A stretch of 64,000 nt of DNA from Prinia subflava (taxonomy: Eukaryota > Chordata > Aves > Passeriformes > Cisticolidae). Positions 33,867 to 48,800 of the stretch are shown here, in pieces (within the stretch, counting starts at the first letter, position 1; each line of letters opens with the position of its first letter). Location: positions 3,851,230 through 3,915,229 of the forward strand of contig NC_086247.1 in the NCBI RefSeq assembly GCF_021018805.1. Reading direction: 5' to 3'. The position numbers and the translations under genes were made by a program. The notes beneath the pieces are model-generated. The model ran no database searches. It saw only the letters and a program-made list of their open reading frames with translations, and was not told the DNA's origin.

Positions 33867-36800
33867 CTGGGGGAACAAAACAAACCCACAGGCATTTTCA
33901 CTATTTCACATTTCAGTGCAGGACACAGTCAAGGAGGTTTATGTGGCACATTGGTACAGGGAGGGTTCCCCCATGCCTGGCTGGAAAAGGGAAACACTGA
34001 AAATCTCCTCATCAATATACATGAGGGGCTTGGCCACCATTGCTCCTGGCCCCCTCCAGGAGCCCTCAGCTGATGTGGCATGAGCTGAGGGCTCCTGGTG
34101 GGAGTCTCTGCTCCCCTCTGGTTCCCTCAGTTCAGGAAACCCCCAGTGCTCCATGCTGGAATGTTCCCCTTACCCCTGGGTGCCCTTGCACTGCAACAGC
34201 ACAGAAAATCCAGGGAAGAACAACTAAAACTGCCAAGAGACAGGAAGAACTTTCACATGAGCAAAGATCAGAAAATGGCTCAGGTTGAAGGGGACTTTAA
34301 AGATCTCATTTCAACCCCCTGCCATGGTCAGGGACAGCTTCCAGGAGACCAGGCTGCTCAGAGCGCCATCCAACCTGGCCTGGAATGGGGCAGCAACAGC
34401 TTCTCTGGGCAATCCTCATCCCCCTCACAGGCAAGATGGAAAAGCCAAAACTCCTTAGGTTGGAGAGAAGGCAGCTAAGGAGCCTTTACAAAAGATTGAG
34501 CAACTAACAGAAGTAGATAAGCTGAATGTAGAACCACTGTTCCACCCTGAAATTAAGGAAGTCAGGGACATGTGGGAACCAGTAATAGTTCAGTTTCACT
34601 GAGAAGAAAATACTTCTCTGTGCAGGGCTGGCAGTGAAATTCATGAACCTGCTGCTCTCCAGGGAACTGTGGCACCATCCAAGTTGAAAATGAAATCACA
34701 GCCACAGAGATTGGGTCAAATAATAGGTAATAAAAGACATAGGCCAAGGTGCCAGACAGAACACATCCTGTTTCAGATAGACACAGCATGTAGCTGGGTT
34801 TCTCTCCAGTTTCCTAAAGAAAAACCATGGCTTGTTTTTAATTAAAGCCTATGACTGACAGCCCTATCAATGTTGTTGTCAGCCTTTGCCAGGCTGCAGG
34901 TTCACTGTGCATAACTCATTGCTGTGCAGAGGGAACAGGAGTGCAGGGGGTGGCACAGGGTCTGGTTGGAGCCTGTCATTAGTGGTGTCCCCAAGGGTCA
35001 CTACTGGGCTCAGCAGTGTTTAACTTATTCATAAATTACTTAAAGAAGAGAAGAGAAAGGAACAAAGTTCTTCAGTAGAACAAAAGAGAGTTTAATGTCT
35101 TGGGAGTTCCAAACTATCCTCTCACTCCCTTGAAACAGAGGTTAAATATATCAATCTTTGCCTTGGGGAAGAATATCCTAAAATGATTTTCCATTATAGT
35201 ACAAAAGTCTAACCAGAGGCTGGTTAGAGAGACAGAGAAAACTTCCCTATTCCATTTTAAAAAATCATTTTTGAGGAAAGAAGGAGGGAAAATCTGAGAA
35301 AAAGATTCCAAAAGTTGCTTTCCCAGCAACTTTTAGCTGTTACACTATATACATTAGATTTTGCAAAGTAACTCTGAATGAGTCCCTGTGGCAGCACAAC
35401 TACAATAATTTGCACAGCTACTGCTACCACATAAAAGCAGGCAACAGAGGCCAACAGTGACAGGGACACAAGATGCCAGCAGGAATCCATTGGATCCTTT
35501 GGTCTGTCCTGAATTAGGATGTGGCAACTAATCAAGGAAAAGGCCATCTACAAAACCAGACAATTAATTAGCATTTGTTGTTTGTCTGGTAACCTTTTTT
35601 CAAGGCTTAGTCTGAGAAGCCCTGAGATAAAATATCAAAGGACCTAAACTTTCAGTTTCTACAGTTCACTGGAAATGTCAATGGCTAATAAATGTCACCA
35701 TACATTTAATTACTGAGGAGGGGATTGGCTTGCCATGCATTTTGGGGTACAACAGCCATTTGTGTTGGGCAATCTTTAGCTTCATTGATTTCGAAGAGGA
35801 ATCAACATTCCAAACCTTGTGTGCTTATGCACACACCCAGCGAGGAAGCAATGACAGCTGCAAACAAACAAAACTTCAGTAAAGAAATCCACAAGAGGAA
35901 AAACCAGCCCAGATGGCTCTCACCTGATTTTTAACTTGTATCATACAAGTGATCTCAGAGCAATCCTGAAGATGAATCTTTTGAGGTGTACTTGAAAGGT
36001 CTTTGGTGTTCCAAATGTACAGGTCACTGCTCCCTGAGTAAGCAGCCCACACTTCATCTCTCTAAAGCACAGAAAGACAAGTTTAAGCACTGCTGACTTA
36101 AAATGTATCAAAATAACCAGGGCTTGTAATGCCACATGGCCCTGCCTCCTTCAAACTGTATCAACAGAGTAAATGCAATACCTCAGGAAAGAGCTGGAAG
36201 CCAAGAAAAGAGGAATACACATCCTTCAGGTGCTGCTCGATTTTCATCTGCGGTCGGAAGTCGTGAGTTGACACCACAATAATGCAATTTCTGGTACCTT
36301 CAATATTAATGATACAGAGTTAGTAACAGACGTGCCCACTTCCTTCATCTCTACAAAACATGGATGAAAAAGCAAAATAAAATGGAACATCCAACAACTG
36401 TCTTGTTTCTTTGTGTGAAGATGATTTTTGTAATTATTACGATTTGAGGAAGGGACTCACAGCACCACAGTTGGTCATTATGAAGTTTCATAGAGGTGAG
36501 ATTTTGGCAGGGCAGCTGAAAGACACGGTTCACTTTGAGAGTGCTGATGTTCCAAGCAATCACCATTCCATCTAAACTGCTGGAATATGCTTCACTGTTG
36601 GCACAGATTAAAAAAATAAAGAAGTATAGTGTGCATTCATGTTCAGAAAAGAGTGCACACAGAGAAGAGACTTATTTGCAAAATAATCAATTTTATAGTA
36701 AGCCAAATTAATGTTCATTTTTAAATTATCTTTGAGATTATCCTTTACAAACTCTATATCAACTAGAAACACTGCAGGCTAACTCAGAGCTCAGTGAATA

Positions 36801-39800
36801 AGAGCACATTACATCATGCATGAGGAGTAGAGCACAACAAAACATTCCTTATTAATTCCTCTGAACAATCTTGCCTGATGGTTTTTCTCTTGAGTTAGAA
36901 CCAAAACATCTCAAAGTGTTCTTTGTTACTGCATCTGAGAAAACAAATTATACTACTATCCCTTTTCTTTTTACCTTTAACATTTGTTGTCTTAGAACAA
37001 GCAAACCTTTTTCAGAAGGTTCCAACAACACTTAAACAAATTTTCCTGGAAAGGCAGTTACACCTGCTGCACCACTGGCAGACCTATTGACCTTGGAGCT
37101 GCTTTTCCCATGGTAAGACAACAGGTTAAGACCTTCAGCCAACACTCTTCCCAGTGCTACCAAAAGATCAAAAGCATATTGCCTGAACAGAACAATAAAC
37201 GTATTATTTCTTTCACTATCAGGCAGGAAAAATGCAGAAGCTTGCTGTAAACATGTAGTCAAATGACAGGCTCAAAGCAAAAGTGAAATGGTCTTTAAAC
37301 TGCATCTGTGTCAATTCTTCACTGGATGCTGCCAGTGAAGGATTCCTGACTGTTCTCATCCTCATCCAAAAGAACATTCCTTTATCCTCTTTGTTCCAAT
37401 CTACACGGTGCTCTTTATTTAAAAACGAAATTCTTAGTTGACATACACAAAAATGAGCTAAATGAAGACTTTATTAGCAGGATAAACCCTCCCATTTCAA
37501 ACAATAAATTCTTCCAGCATCTAGGAAAATCAAATTAGATCTACCTGGGTGTTCCATTCTTCATCTCCACAATGATGTCTGTAACATCAGAGCGATGATC
37601 ATTCAGTTGCTTATTACAAGACATACTGTGGGTGTTGATGATATAAATCATGGAGTCCTGAGAACCAATCCACACTTGACTCTGTTCCACCATGACCATG
37701 CAAGTCTGGGGACAAAAAATTGGGTTAAATAAAGCCTAGAAGAGAAATCAGTCTGGTGATCACTGCAGGAGATGAATACTTGGCTCTCCAGTGTTCTGTC
37801 CTTTGCTCTGCTCTATAAATAATTAGAGGACAGAACTCTTTGCAAAGTTTATCCTCCACAGTAAACATGATTAATAATTTATCTCAGGGCCTGACTATAG
37901 GTGTGCTTCCTGGCCCAAACAAAGTAAAATTTACAGAGGGCATCAGGGCAACCACAGAAGTTAGTGTGCTCCTTTCCTCTGGATTGGAAGCCAACCTACC
38001 TGTATATATCCATGGATATATATCCCTGGATGTATATCCTATATATCCACCCTTCCTACTTTAGCTAGAAGTAATGTTTGAGAAAATACTTTCTCCTCTA
38101 CTGTCTCTGGAATGTCCTTCCCCTGCATCACACAGTCTTCATTTATCTCCCTCCAGCCATCATTTGCCATTTTTTTTGTCTTCTTTTAGGTATCTGTTTC
38201 TTCTGGAATTCCATCTTTCCTCCACCAGCTCTTCACCATCAGCTTTACCCCTCCCTTTTTGACTCATCCACAGCAATCTCTCTTTTCCTTTGCACAAGTG
38301 ACGTGTCCAATCCCTTTTCCTGTGTGTTCTCTCTACGGTGAGTTTTTCACCCAGGCTGCAGATCTGCTTCAGATTCCCTTTTCACAGATAGAGTTACTCT
38401 TTCAGGTGGTCTTTCACAAACCACTCCCTTCCACCTGCTGCTTGAGACACTTTCTTTTAGAGCTCCATCTCTCTTTCAGTAGCATCTACCTGGTTTCCTT
38501 ACACCTCTTCCCAATCTCTCTCTCTCTTCCCTCTTCCTCAGTATGGGTGAATTTTTATCTATTCCAAGGATTCCCCTTCTCATCTTCTCTTTGGGTTAAT
38601 TGTCTTTTATTCCTTCTCCTCAACTGTTTCAACTCTGCTTTCCTGCCCCAAGAACTCATCAGGCCCTCCCAAATCCAATCCATCATTTCTCACCAGTTGA
38701 CTTGTTTTATTATTAACCCATTTAGCCTCCTTTCAGCTTTTCCCAAATCTCCACTTTTCCAGGTTAACTGAAGCCCAAACAACTCAATAACTTTTAAGGA
38801 ACGATGTGATTCAGGGTCAGACAGGCTACAGCAACAAAACCACCCCCAGCTGAAGCAGGAGCTGTGATCCTGTGCCAGACTCACCAGTTTAGAGCGGCCC
38901 ATTTTGAAGCAGTGCTGCTGGATAGACCAGGTCGAGGCATCAAACACCACCACCCTCCCCTCATTCAAAGCACACCAGAGCTTTGGATGAGCATTGTCCA
39001 GTCTTTCTGAAGGGTCAAGATGCCCTAAAAATAGAGATGATGAGAGAGGTAAAATAAAACAAAATACTTTGGGAGACCTGTGGGAAAGCCATTATTAGGC
39101 AAAGCAGGTTTGTAATGAAATGCATTTTCTGGAATTTACATCATAAGTTATTGACTGACACAGTTCTCACAAGGCATTTGTGCTTGTTATTATCTGTTTG
39201 CTGAGTTCACTCAAAGATTTAATCTTACACTCCAAAGATACTGAGAGCACAGATAATCTCTTTCATTGATGACTAAGAGCTGAGCTCACTAAGATTGCAG
39301 GAAGGCTTTTAAGCCCTATAAATACAACTAATAAATCCACTCACTCTTGTCTACTCCATCAAAGCTTCTCATACTATGAAGAAAGGAAGAAAACTGAATC
39401 CAACACCCTCCACACTATTCCTTGCACTGTGGTTCAAATTAACTCCCCCATAGGACCCTACTGAAAAATAAAAACTAACAATGAATATTGATCAGTGGGG
39501 GAGCATCATCCATCCACCCACCTGGCTCAGTAATTGAGCCAGAAATCTTAATGAGAAATCAGCCCATTAACACAGAACTGAAGTCTGTGATAAGGCACAT
39601 GTGCAGAGAAAGGCAAATTAAGACAGTGAAAACTATGCCTTGGAGTATCTTAATATGCAACATTACTGTTCTTTTTAAATGATTTTTCTGGTTTAGTATT
39701 CAACACACAACCAATCCGTGTCAGAATGTGAACACATCAGGCAGCATAATACCAGGTGTTATAAGATAATGTACTTTATAGGCTAATTAAAGCTGGGCTA

Positions 39801-42800
39801 ACCTAATGAGAGCAACACGTCACCTTACCTGGAGTATAAAGCAAAACATCTATTGCCTGTGGAAATGTCTCACCAGCTGAGGGGTTGATTTTGTGTTTTA
39901 GTGTCTCTGAAGTTGTTTTGGGAACCATCATAGGCACTAAAATAGATTTTTAGAAGGTAATGAAGTGTACATTTATGCCTGAAACAGAACTGCAATTCTT
40001 ACGAGATAGCAATTCTACACCATTCCTTCACATTTCTCACATTTTTCTTTCCCTCTAGCTTTAGCTGAGAGCCCAAATATCATTTGTATGAATTCTGGTA
40101 GCACAGACATCCACCACTCAAGGAGTCTAAAAAACCATGACAAAAACACAGCAACTAAGATGGAAACAGAAGTAAAAACCAAAACCAAACAAAACCCCCC
40201 AAAAAAACAAAAAAAAAACCCCAAAAAAACAACCAACCAACCAAACAGAAAAAACAACCCACAAAAAAAAAAAAGGGGGGCGGGATAAAAAGGGAAAAAG
40301 GAAAGAACAAACCCTAAACTTTCTACTTACTACTAAATAAATTGCATTTGTGAAAGTGCAATCAGGCTAATGATGTCTTTTTGTATTTCTACACATAACC
40401 AGTTTGAAAAACAGAAAACACACTGAAAGAGCAGAAAGAGATGATTCAACACCAACAGGCTTTGTAGCATTGCTGTGACTTACCTTCATTTTTCATCCTG
40501 TCAAAATAAGACAGTTTAGAGGCTGCATAGATGCTTTTGGAGGACTGCAGGGCACCAACCACAGCATCCATCAGGAGAACATTTGTCAGTGCTTGCTGGA
40601 TGTACTGAGGATCCTAAAGACACAAGTCTTACTGTAGTTTCTCTCTTGCTCATTATTCTTACAAGACACCATGTTCAAAAATCACAGCACATGTCATGCT
40701 TAGCACAAGCACCACGCAGTTGCTGCCCTGCAGCACAATTCCTGTCACTTGCTTTCAGACTGCCCTCCCACATCCCATGTTCCAAGCCAGGTCTTGGAGC
40801 AGGGAGACAGAAGCCAGTGTTATTACAGAAATACTTCAGGTCTGACACAACCTTGATATGCAAACAAAATCATATGAAAAGATACAGTGACACAGAATGG
40901 GTACCCATTCTCAAGCTGGATCTTTCTTCATGGGAGAGAACCACCATGAAATTTCAAGATTGGTGCATGAATTATTTAGAACAGAGACAGAAAGCACATT
41001 CTTCATATTATTTGGTTACAAATTCCCATATTTATACCTTGTGATCATATGCCATTTTCTTTCCAGCCCACATTTCTTTCACTATCAGGTACCAGAGATC
41101 ACACTCATTTTTAAGGTTGGCTTCAAAGACTTCTTTTTTAGATAATGTTTTAATCCTCAGAGTAGGTATCCTCAAAAGAAGAAAAGCTACAGTTGTGCTC
41201 TTAACATCCTGGAAAGTTACAGGAAAGAGAAAACAAGGAGAATGCACCCAAATTACAGATAAGATTCATCACTCAGCCCACAGGGCAGCTTTTGCTAATT
41301 ACAGCTAATTATTTCAGTTGTCCACACACACACCATTAAGCAGAGCTGGATTCATGAAAATAAGTTGAAACATCATCATTGGCTCCACAGTGGATATAAG
41401 CTGACCTACTGATACCTCAGTCACATGAGCACATTTAATGCTCCTGTTATTAAACTTATTTACTCCACATCCTATGTGCTGATCTCCACATTTCCCTGAG
41501 GTTATAACCTCTCAACTTTCAGTCATGAAATTTTTGGTGCAAACCCCCAAAATTTTACCTAATCACTCACACAGTGACTTCAGCACTGTCTCCTACTCTT
41601 CTTACTACAACTTTCTGTTGAGAGGCAGCTCATTCTGGAGCAGGAGACACAGCCTATGTCTACAGGCATGGCAGAGGACAGGAGGTTCATGCTCACCTCT
41701 ATATCCCTGAAAGCAGCAATGGGGACATAGCCAGGACGGCCTCCTTCAGTCAACAGGAACAGGCGCTTCTGCGTCAGAGCTATTTTCCCTACACCATAGT
41801 TGGTTTTCACTGAGCAGGATAACTTGTAGACACATTCATTTTTATCCAGATGCTCAATTACTGCTGGTGGCAGATTCACCTCTTGAGCTTCTGCTTCAGT
41901 TTCTTTCCAGTAGTTGTAGAAATCTCGGAATGTTTCAGGATCAATTTGTTTCTGCTGGCCTAAAAAATTTTAAAATCCCTTTAGTGTGAGAAAACACACC
42001 TTTGTACAGGAAGATGGGTTTAGAAAGACAGTAACTGTCAAATTGTGCCTCTTTATTGTGCATTTAAGTGTAGACATTCTAGGCACATGTCCCAATCCCA
42101 AGGGTATCTCAGTCACTGTCCTGAGATACTCCCCACAGGTACAACAACCCCTCACTGGGGAAGATGTGTGACTAAAGTCACTCCAGCTCCACCTAAACCT
42201 AAAGGAATAGAATAAAAGCGAGTTAAGAACAGGGAGAAGTTAGAGAAGACTCCATATAAATGTTGGGATCAGTCAACTCACTGAACCCGTCTTTTACCCC
42301 ATAGAATCATAAGAATTATACTCTAGGCACACTGAATCATTATTTCAAGCTGGCTCTTACTGGGCATTAGAGCTTGTCCATATAATGCTTTGAATTAATA
42401 TATTGCTTTAAACATATTTTTGCAGTCAGATATTACAACCAGCAATTTTGACTTCTGATAATTTTACTAATAGAGTGTTCTTCTTTAAGCTGTTAAAGTG
42501 AGTCCTGCAAGGGTGCTGGCAGTGGGTAAAAGACATCCAGGAGAGGCATCTCTGTTTGGCAGGTGACCCTGGACAAGTCAGTGGAGCCTCCCTCCATGCA
42601 GCAGCTGCTCAGTGAATGCTCCCCACAATGAAACACTGACAGACTGGTCAGGTACTTGGAGCTCAGCTTTCCCAGGGCATTGACAGACCAACCAACACTG
42701 AGGGTTTGAGGCAATCTCTCTTTTTCATGTGACAATGCTAAATAATAATCAAAAAAACCCCAACAAACCTATACTCACCTACTGTCAGGGCATCAAATAA

Positions 42801-45800
42801 CCGGTGGATAGTGTCTATATCCCTGACAATCCCAGACTCCTGAATTCTCTTCACAAAATCATCCAGCTGCATGTGTGTTTTTGGCAATTGGAAATTTTTT
42901 ACGTGGTCATCTGTTTTCAGCACTTCCCTTTGTTTTTCCATCACTCGACTTATCAGCCTCTTGAGCTCAGGTTTGCGGTCTGCCTGCAAGCGCTCCGAGC
43001 GAGGCAGGGTCTCCACTATTTTTCTTACAAGATCAGTAGGGAAAATTCTTAAGTCTGTTTTTTCTAGGTTCTGAAAGTCAGAAAGTGCATTTAGTAGTTT
43101 CCCTTGCATCAAGCTAACAAGGCCCCGGAGGTAGAAGTACCTTGCCAGCAACGCGGAGTTCTCGGGGGGTAAGGTACTGATAGCTTTGCTGAGGTGGTTG
43201 AAGAAGTCTGTGTAGTAGGAGTGAACACACTGGAACATCAGAGGAAAGTGAATTTCAGGGATTTTGAACGTGGTGATGGGTTTGGAGGGCGTTGTCATAG
43301 CTAGAAACAAGCACCAAGAGAGTACACTGATCAGGGACAGGAGTAGGAGTGTAAATATCTTCACAACCAGCAATATTACAAACAACAAACAGAATCCCCA
43401 TCACAGCAAAAAGCAGTGACAAGAAACAAGAAGGATTACAGCTGTGCTAGGGACACAAATATATTTCTGTCTCTTTTGCCCCTATTATGAGAATAGTCAG
43501 ATAGAATAGTCAGATAACACCAAATCTGGAAAAGTTTAAAAAAAAGAAAAAAACCCTCATGGAGTTCTTTCTAAACAGTTCTAAGTTCTTTCTTTCTATT
43601 GCCCCTATTATGAGAATAATCAGATAGAATAGTCAGATAACATCAAATCTGGAAAAGTGAAAAAAAAAGAAAAAAACCCTCATGGAGTTCTTTCTAAACA
43701 GTGATAAGCTTAAGCCTGTGTTTAAATTAAAGGTAGTAGAGAACTGGACATAAGGTGGGTGAAGATTCAGGAATCAGTTCTCCAGTATCAATCCCACTGG
43801 GACCAATCCCTCTTTTGTGGTCCAGCAAAACTTACAGCAGGCTACAGACTGACTTCACAACAAGGGGAAGCCCAGACAGGCCCCAGCTCAAAGCGACCCA
43901 GCCCATCATTTCTTCCCAGCAGCTGACAGTGCTTCTGTGACAATCACTCAGTGATGTCACCCCAAAAGACAACAGAAGTGTCTTTGTCCATCCCAACCTT
44001 CCCTTACCAACTCCTGCTTCCAGTTTTCGGAGTGAGGAGTTCCTGGTGGGGCCCTCTGGCAGTCTGATGTCCTGCAGGTTGGGCATGCTGATCACCATGC
44101 GCCGGCTGGCCTTGCGCTCGGCGCTGATGCGCTTGGAAGCCATTTTCTCTATCGTCAGCCTTCTGGGGGTGAGACACATCAAATCTAACCTGAGGAAAAT
44201 AAAAATAACACATTGCTAGTTTCAGAACTCAGTATGCATACACATTAAATTACTGCCTGGGGTTTTTTTTCTTTTTGGTGCAATAGTATTAAATCTACAA
44301 TTTCAACAGACATCTATTCACATAACCCTTTCACAATAATCATAATTAAATGAGGTAACAACTAATCATAATCTTATTTATAGGTGACCTGATCTCCTAC
44401 CAATAGTGTCAAAAGGACTTTTATCACTGATACCAACAGAAGATTCAAAACCAGAATGAGAAAACTCTACCTGTCCTCTTCAGACTGGGTACTCAAGTCA
44501 AGCCGAGCAAAAGCGTCCATCTTTCTGTTCAGACGAGCTTTAAGGAAAGAGTGAAACATGTAGGTGTCTAAAACCTGTGAAACACAAAGGAGTTAACTGT
44601 GGATCATTTATAAATTTACACTTTTATTAGCATGTTTGGCTCATTTTTGTTACCTTTACACATGTAAAACTGAGACCTTCCAATTTAGCAATCACAGAAA
44701 TAAAAAATTAAAAGCTTCAAGAGAAAACTCATTAAATTTCCATTCACCTTCTGGACTTTGATGATATTTGCTTAGAGTCAAACAGTAATCTCCAACTGCC
44801 CTCCAAGAGGTAAAACCAAACAAAAATGAGAAATACTGAGCAAAACAGAGTTACAAGTTTAATATTAGCTTTTCTACCCAAACCAAGTGCTGATAATATT
44901 GTCTATGGTTTGGAATAAGAATTTTAGGGCAGTCTAAATTAATATTATGTCATCATACTGAAAACACAGTGAATTATCTTTTCTTCTGGTAACACCCAAA
45001 ATTGTTACCTGCTCAGGTAATTATTGTGGTGTCACCTAGAAATAACTTCTGAAAGGTCAAATTGCTACTTTTAGGATAAAGAAGACCAGAAAAAAATGCC
45101 AGGTCTGAATCTAAAAGAGGGAAAGCCACCAACTCTCATCACTGCACAGTTAAACAAGGTGAAATCTGGGATTTGAGGCAATACAACATGTCTATTATAT
45201 AAATGTTGAAATTACTGATGTTCTAATTATTATTATTAGCCTCTTACTAATCCACTTGCAATGTCCAGTGTAAAAGAGAATCTCCAAAAGCATTAGGATC
45301 CCAAGTTTCCAGTATTCCTCCAGTAGGTGGCACATTTTGCTAGCAATTTTATGTCCAGGAAATTCCAAATTTTAGTCCTTTCTAGTGGATTTTTTTGAGT
45401 TTTCCTAATACAATTCCAGAGGCCACTAATAACTACTCCATATTGTGTTATTTTCTAAGATTCACTTGAAAGCAAACCTGCCACTTTGCTGTTTGGTATT
45501 TAAGTGAGTCAGCTGCTCAAAGCTCTTCTTAAATACATACATCTGAGTTTTATACTAATAATAAATTTCAACCCATAAAATTGCTACCATTTCATTTATA
45601 GAATTAGAAATTGCTGCTGAAAATATTTGAATTATTTCTATTCATCTGAAACCCTGGTCAAAAATTTCCAATCAATTTCTCTCCTTAGGATACATTAAGA
45701 TGTATCTTTTAGTTTTTCCTTTTAATCTATTTGTTTTTAAGAATGTTTGCACATATTGGAAGCTTTATCCAGCAAACATTGTTTCTCATGTAGGATTCAT

Positions 45801-48800
45801 CACTTTGTTACATTTAAATTTACAGATATTGGCTTTAATCCTAAAATACAGATTTATTAATAACAGATAATCATAGCAGTGCATTTACCTTTTTGTAGAA
45901 TGGTTGGTCTCCGATTGCCCTTGTTTTCAGAAATTCTTCACTGTTAAACACTCTGTGTTCATAATTTAGATGTTCTTTTACCTCCCTGGAGACAAAAATA
46001 AATAAATAGATAAATCTGCTTGGAGATTTGTAAGCAAGTTGTTTTTGCAATAACAGCAGCTCACTGGTTCTACTAGAAATATACTGCAGCATCAGAAGAC
46101 AAAACAGAAATGTGCTGCAGCATCAGAAGGCAAACTCAGATTTGATGAACAAGTCTGGTTACTGAATCATAGAAAAAATTCAAATCTTTTACAAGAAGGA
46201 AGGTTTTGCTGCCAAATTCACTTACACTATGTGAGATTTAGTAAACCATGAGGGAGGAGCTGTGTAAATCATGACTTAGCCTCCAATCCTGGAATTCCAT
46301 TTACATACACAGTTCCTGAATCACACACAACCCACTGAAGCACAAAAGACAAGTGCACATATCATGAGCAATTTGAAAGATGTGACCTGACCTCACACTG
46401 TCCCATCACATTGCATCTGTAACAGGCACATGAAAAACAGGGTTCTCTTCATCTTGTTAACAGTTTATCCAACCATATGGGGTCAGGAAAAGGTATAATA
46501 AAAGTACATAGTTCAATGTAATTCTTTATAATTTAGCACTGCCTGCTTTAAACATGGAACCTCCACATACTCCAAGTCACTACAATGCTTTGCTGAAGAC
46601 AGATCAGCTGGCAGTACAACTGCATTGGAGAGTTACTTTCCTTCACTCCTGGATGCTGGTAGGGTTAGAAGATAGAAGAAGCAAGGCTGAAAAAAAGAAC
46701 AGAAAAAGTTTGAAGGAAAGGAGAAAGAGAGCAAAAGAATCAACCCCTTTGTGATACGTATTATCTCTTAGAGAGCAAAGCATCTGTTCATTTTTTGCAG
46801 CCAAATGTTTAGTGCATTAAAGAGTTCAAGCTGTTATTAGCAATAATGCATTTCTCCTCATCTTTGTCTGGAATTACTGTTGCCAAACACTGAAATCCAC
46901 AAAATCCCACTGTGGAAATAAATGCATTTCAGTTTCCATAATCAGCTCTCTGTAAAGGTTGTTTTATTCCCCACACCTAGCAGCTCCTGTCCTTCTTGGA
47001 GGGTCCAGACTTTAGCAGGAACACTCCTTAAGCTGATCCAATAACAGACACCTGGTACTTGGACTCTGTAAATTAAACCAGCACCATCTGACTGAAAGTG
47101 TCAAGGAGAATTCCCATGAGCAATTCAGTAGCTGATCCAAAGGGAAGAACCACCTCCAGCAAGAGGCCACATCATGATTAAAATGCCAGTCCCAAACACA
47201 GCCAATACCCCAGATTTCTTACCATGGAATTATGGAATACCCTGAGTAGGAAGGGACCTACAGTGATGATTGAGTCCAGCTCCTGGCCAATTATCCCTTC
47301 TAGTGCCAACACTTTGTCCTTGAGCTTTAACAGCTCCTTTCCCTCCTTCATTCTCAGGTGTTGCACTCTTCAGGTGTCTCATCCTTTCTCAGTCCAAACA
47401 CACCCAGGTGTTCTGAACTCTTGTTCCTGCTTTCAGCTCTTCTACCCTGTCCTGGTTTGAATTCATGTGCCTCTAACAAGAGTGACCACTATCCCTGATA
47501 TTGGGGGATATTGTTGACTGATATCCCTACTGGGCCCTAAGCTTTTCCAAGGACTGCACTTCTCTTCCTAAAATCTTCCTACAAAAGCCAAGCTCAAAAT
47601 CAAATGAGTTTTATCTAAGATATTCTAGCAATCTATATATATACATCAAAGACTCATATTCCATCAGGCTACAGGACCTCCTTCTTATATTCCCTAACAA
47701 AACTTAAGCTCTACAAAATATCTATAAAGACAAAATGAGAATATTTTCATTGATGCTTTAACCACTACCACATGCTCTTATAACAGAAAATGCTACATCC
47801 ACTTACCTGAAGATATTAACAATTAACTGCAGCATGGTTTGCTGCACATCCATGTTGAGTTTCTGCTGCCAGGCCCTCCTGCGGGTGTGGAGCTCACCAA
47901 GGTCTGTGCAGGCTCGGAGATGGCAGAGCTCCAGATCAAAGTGCAGCTGCAGCCCCTCCACTCTACACACAGATGAAAAATATTAATTTACATCCTAACA
48001 CCAACATTTTTTTTCCAACCTTATTAAAAAAAGTAATTTAGGCCCATGCATCTTACAGCTAGAGAATTTACAAGAAGTGATTTACAAGAATTGATTTACA
48101 AGTGCTGACAAGCTAACAAGATTCCAGGGAGCCCCACTCAATTAAATCACAGTGCACTCAGTCTTCTTTGTAAAGTTCAAGGTATAATCTGTAGCAATAA
48201 TAAAAAAGAAACAAGCATTCCAGTTGTTGCAAAATAATTTGATGATTATGACTGCTTAAAGCCACTTCTATGCAAATTAATTGAAATTTTCAGTTTGCCC
48301 ATTTTTCAAATAGAGTGGGGTTTAGATGAATGAAATAATAATAAATAATACAAATAAAAAACGTGGAGCATCAAGCATGATTTATGCACTAAAATAAAGA
48401 CATCTTCAAGATCTTGTCACCTTTTTATGAAAGTTTCTGCTGCTTGTGCTGGAACATCTGGAATCTCAAGTTCCTCTTCAACCATTTTTGAATGTGAAAT
48501 ATCTCCATTATCTATATTAATTAGAATTAAATCTTCACCTTCCTTTTAACAAAAGAAAATAGAATGACTGTATATATACTCATATTGTGAAAATATTTAC
48601 CTCTCATTTACATACTCCTCAGACAATTAATTTCATCAAGGAGGTAAACCAGAAAAGGACTGAATTTTTTTCCACAAGTAGAAAATTGTGGATAACTAAA
48701 CAATTACATTCTAGAAAAATAAATGCAATTGCCTTAACAGATGTTAACATAAACACTTAGTAATCTAATATGCTCTAATATGGAAAGGGACAAATGTACT

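Larger units (their letters stand above)
33867..35923 (-). other. DENND3: Last DENND3 intron (2.1 kb) with CR1 remnants
   Basis: The intron separates the last two WD40 exons and holds two CR1 fragments in opposite orientations (34271-34435 and about 34950-35045). No further exon was recognised. Confidence 0.85.

Noticed and set aside
38259..38771. 170-codon plus-strand open frame in a DENND3 intron
   Set aside because: Open because the sequence is pyrimidine-rich and therefore poor in stop codons; no domain or splice context.
40015..40288. Phe/Gly-rich and Lys-rich open frames
   Set aside because: Products of an A/C low-complexity tract.
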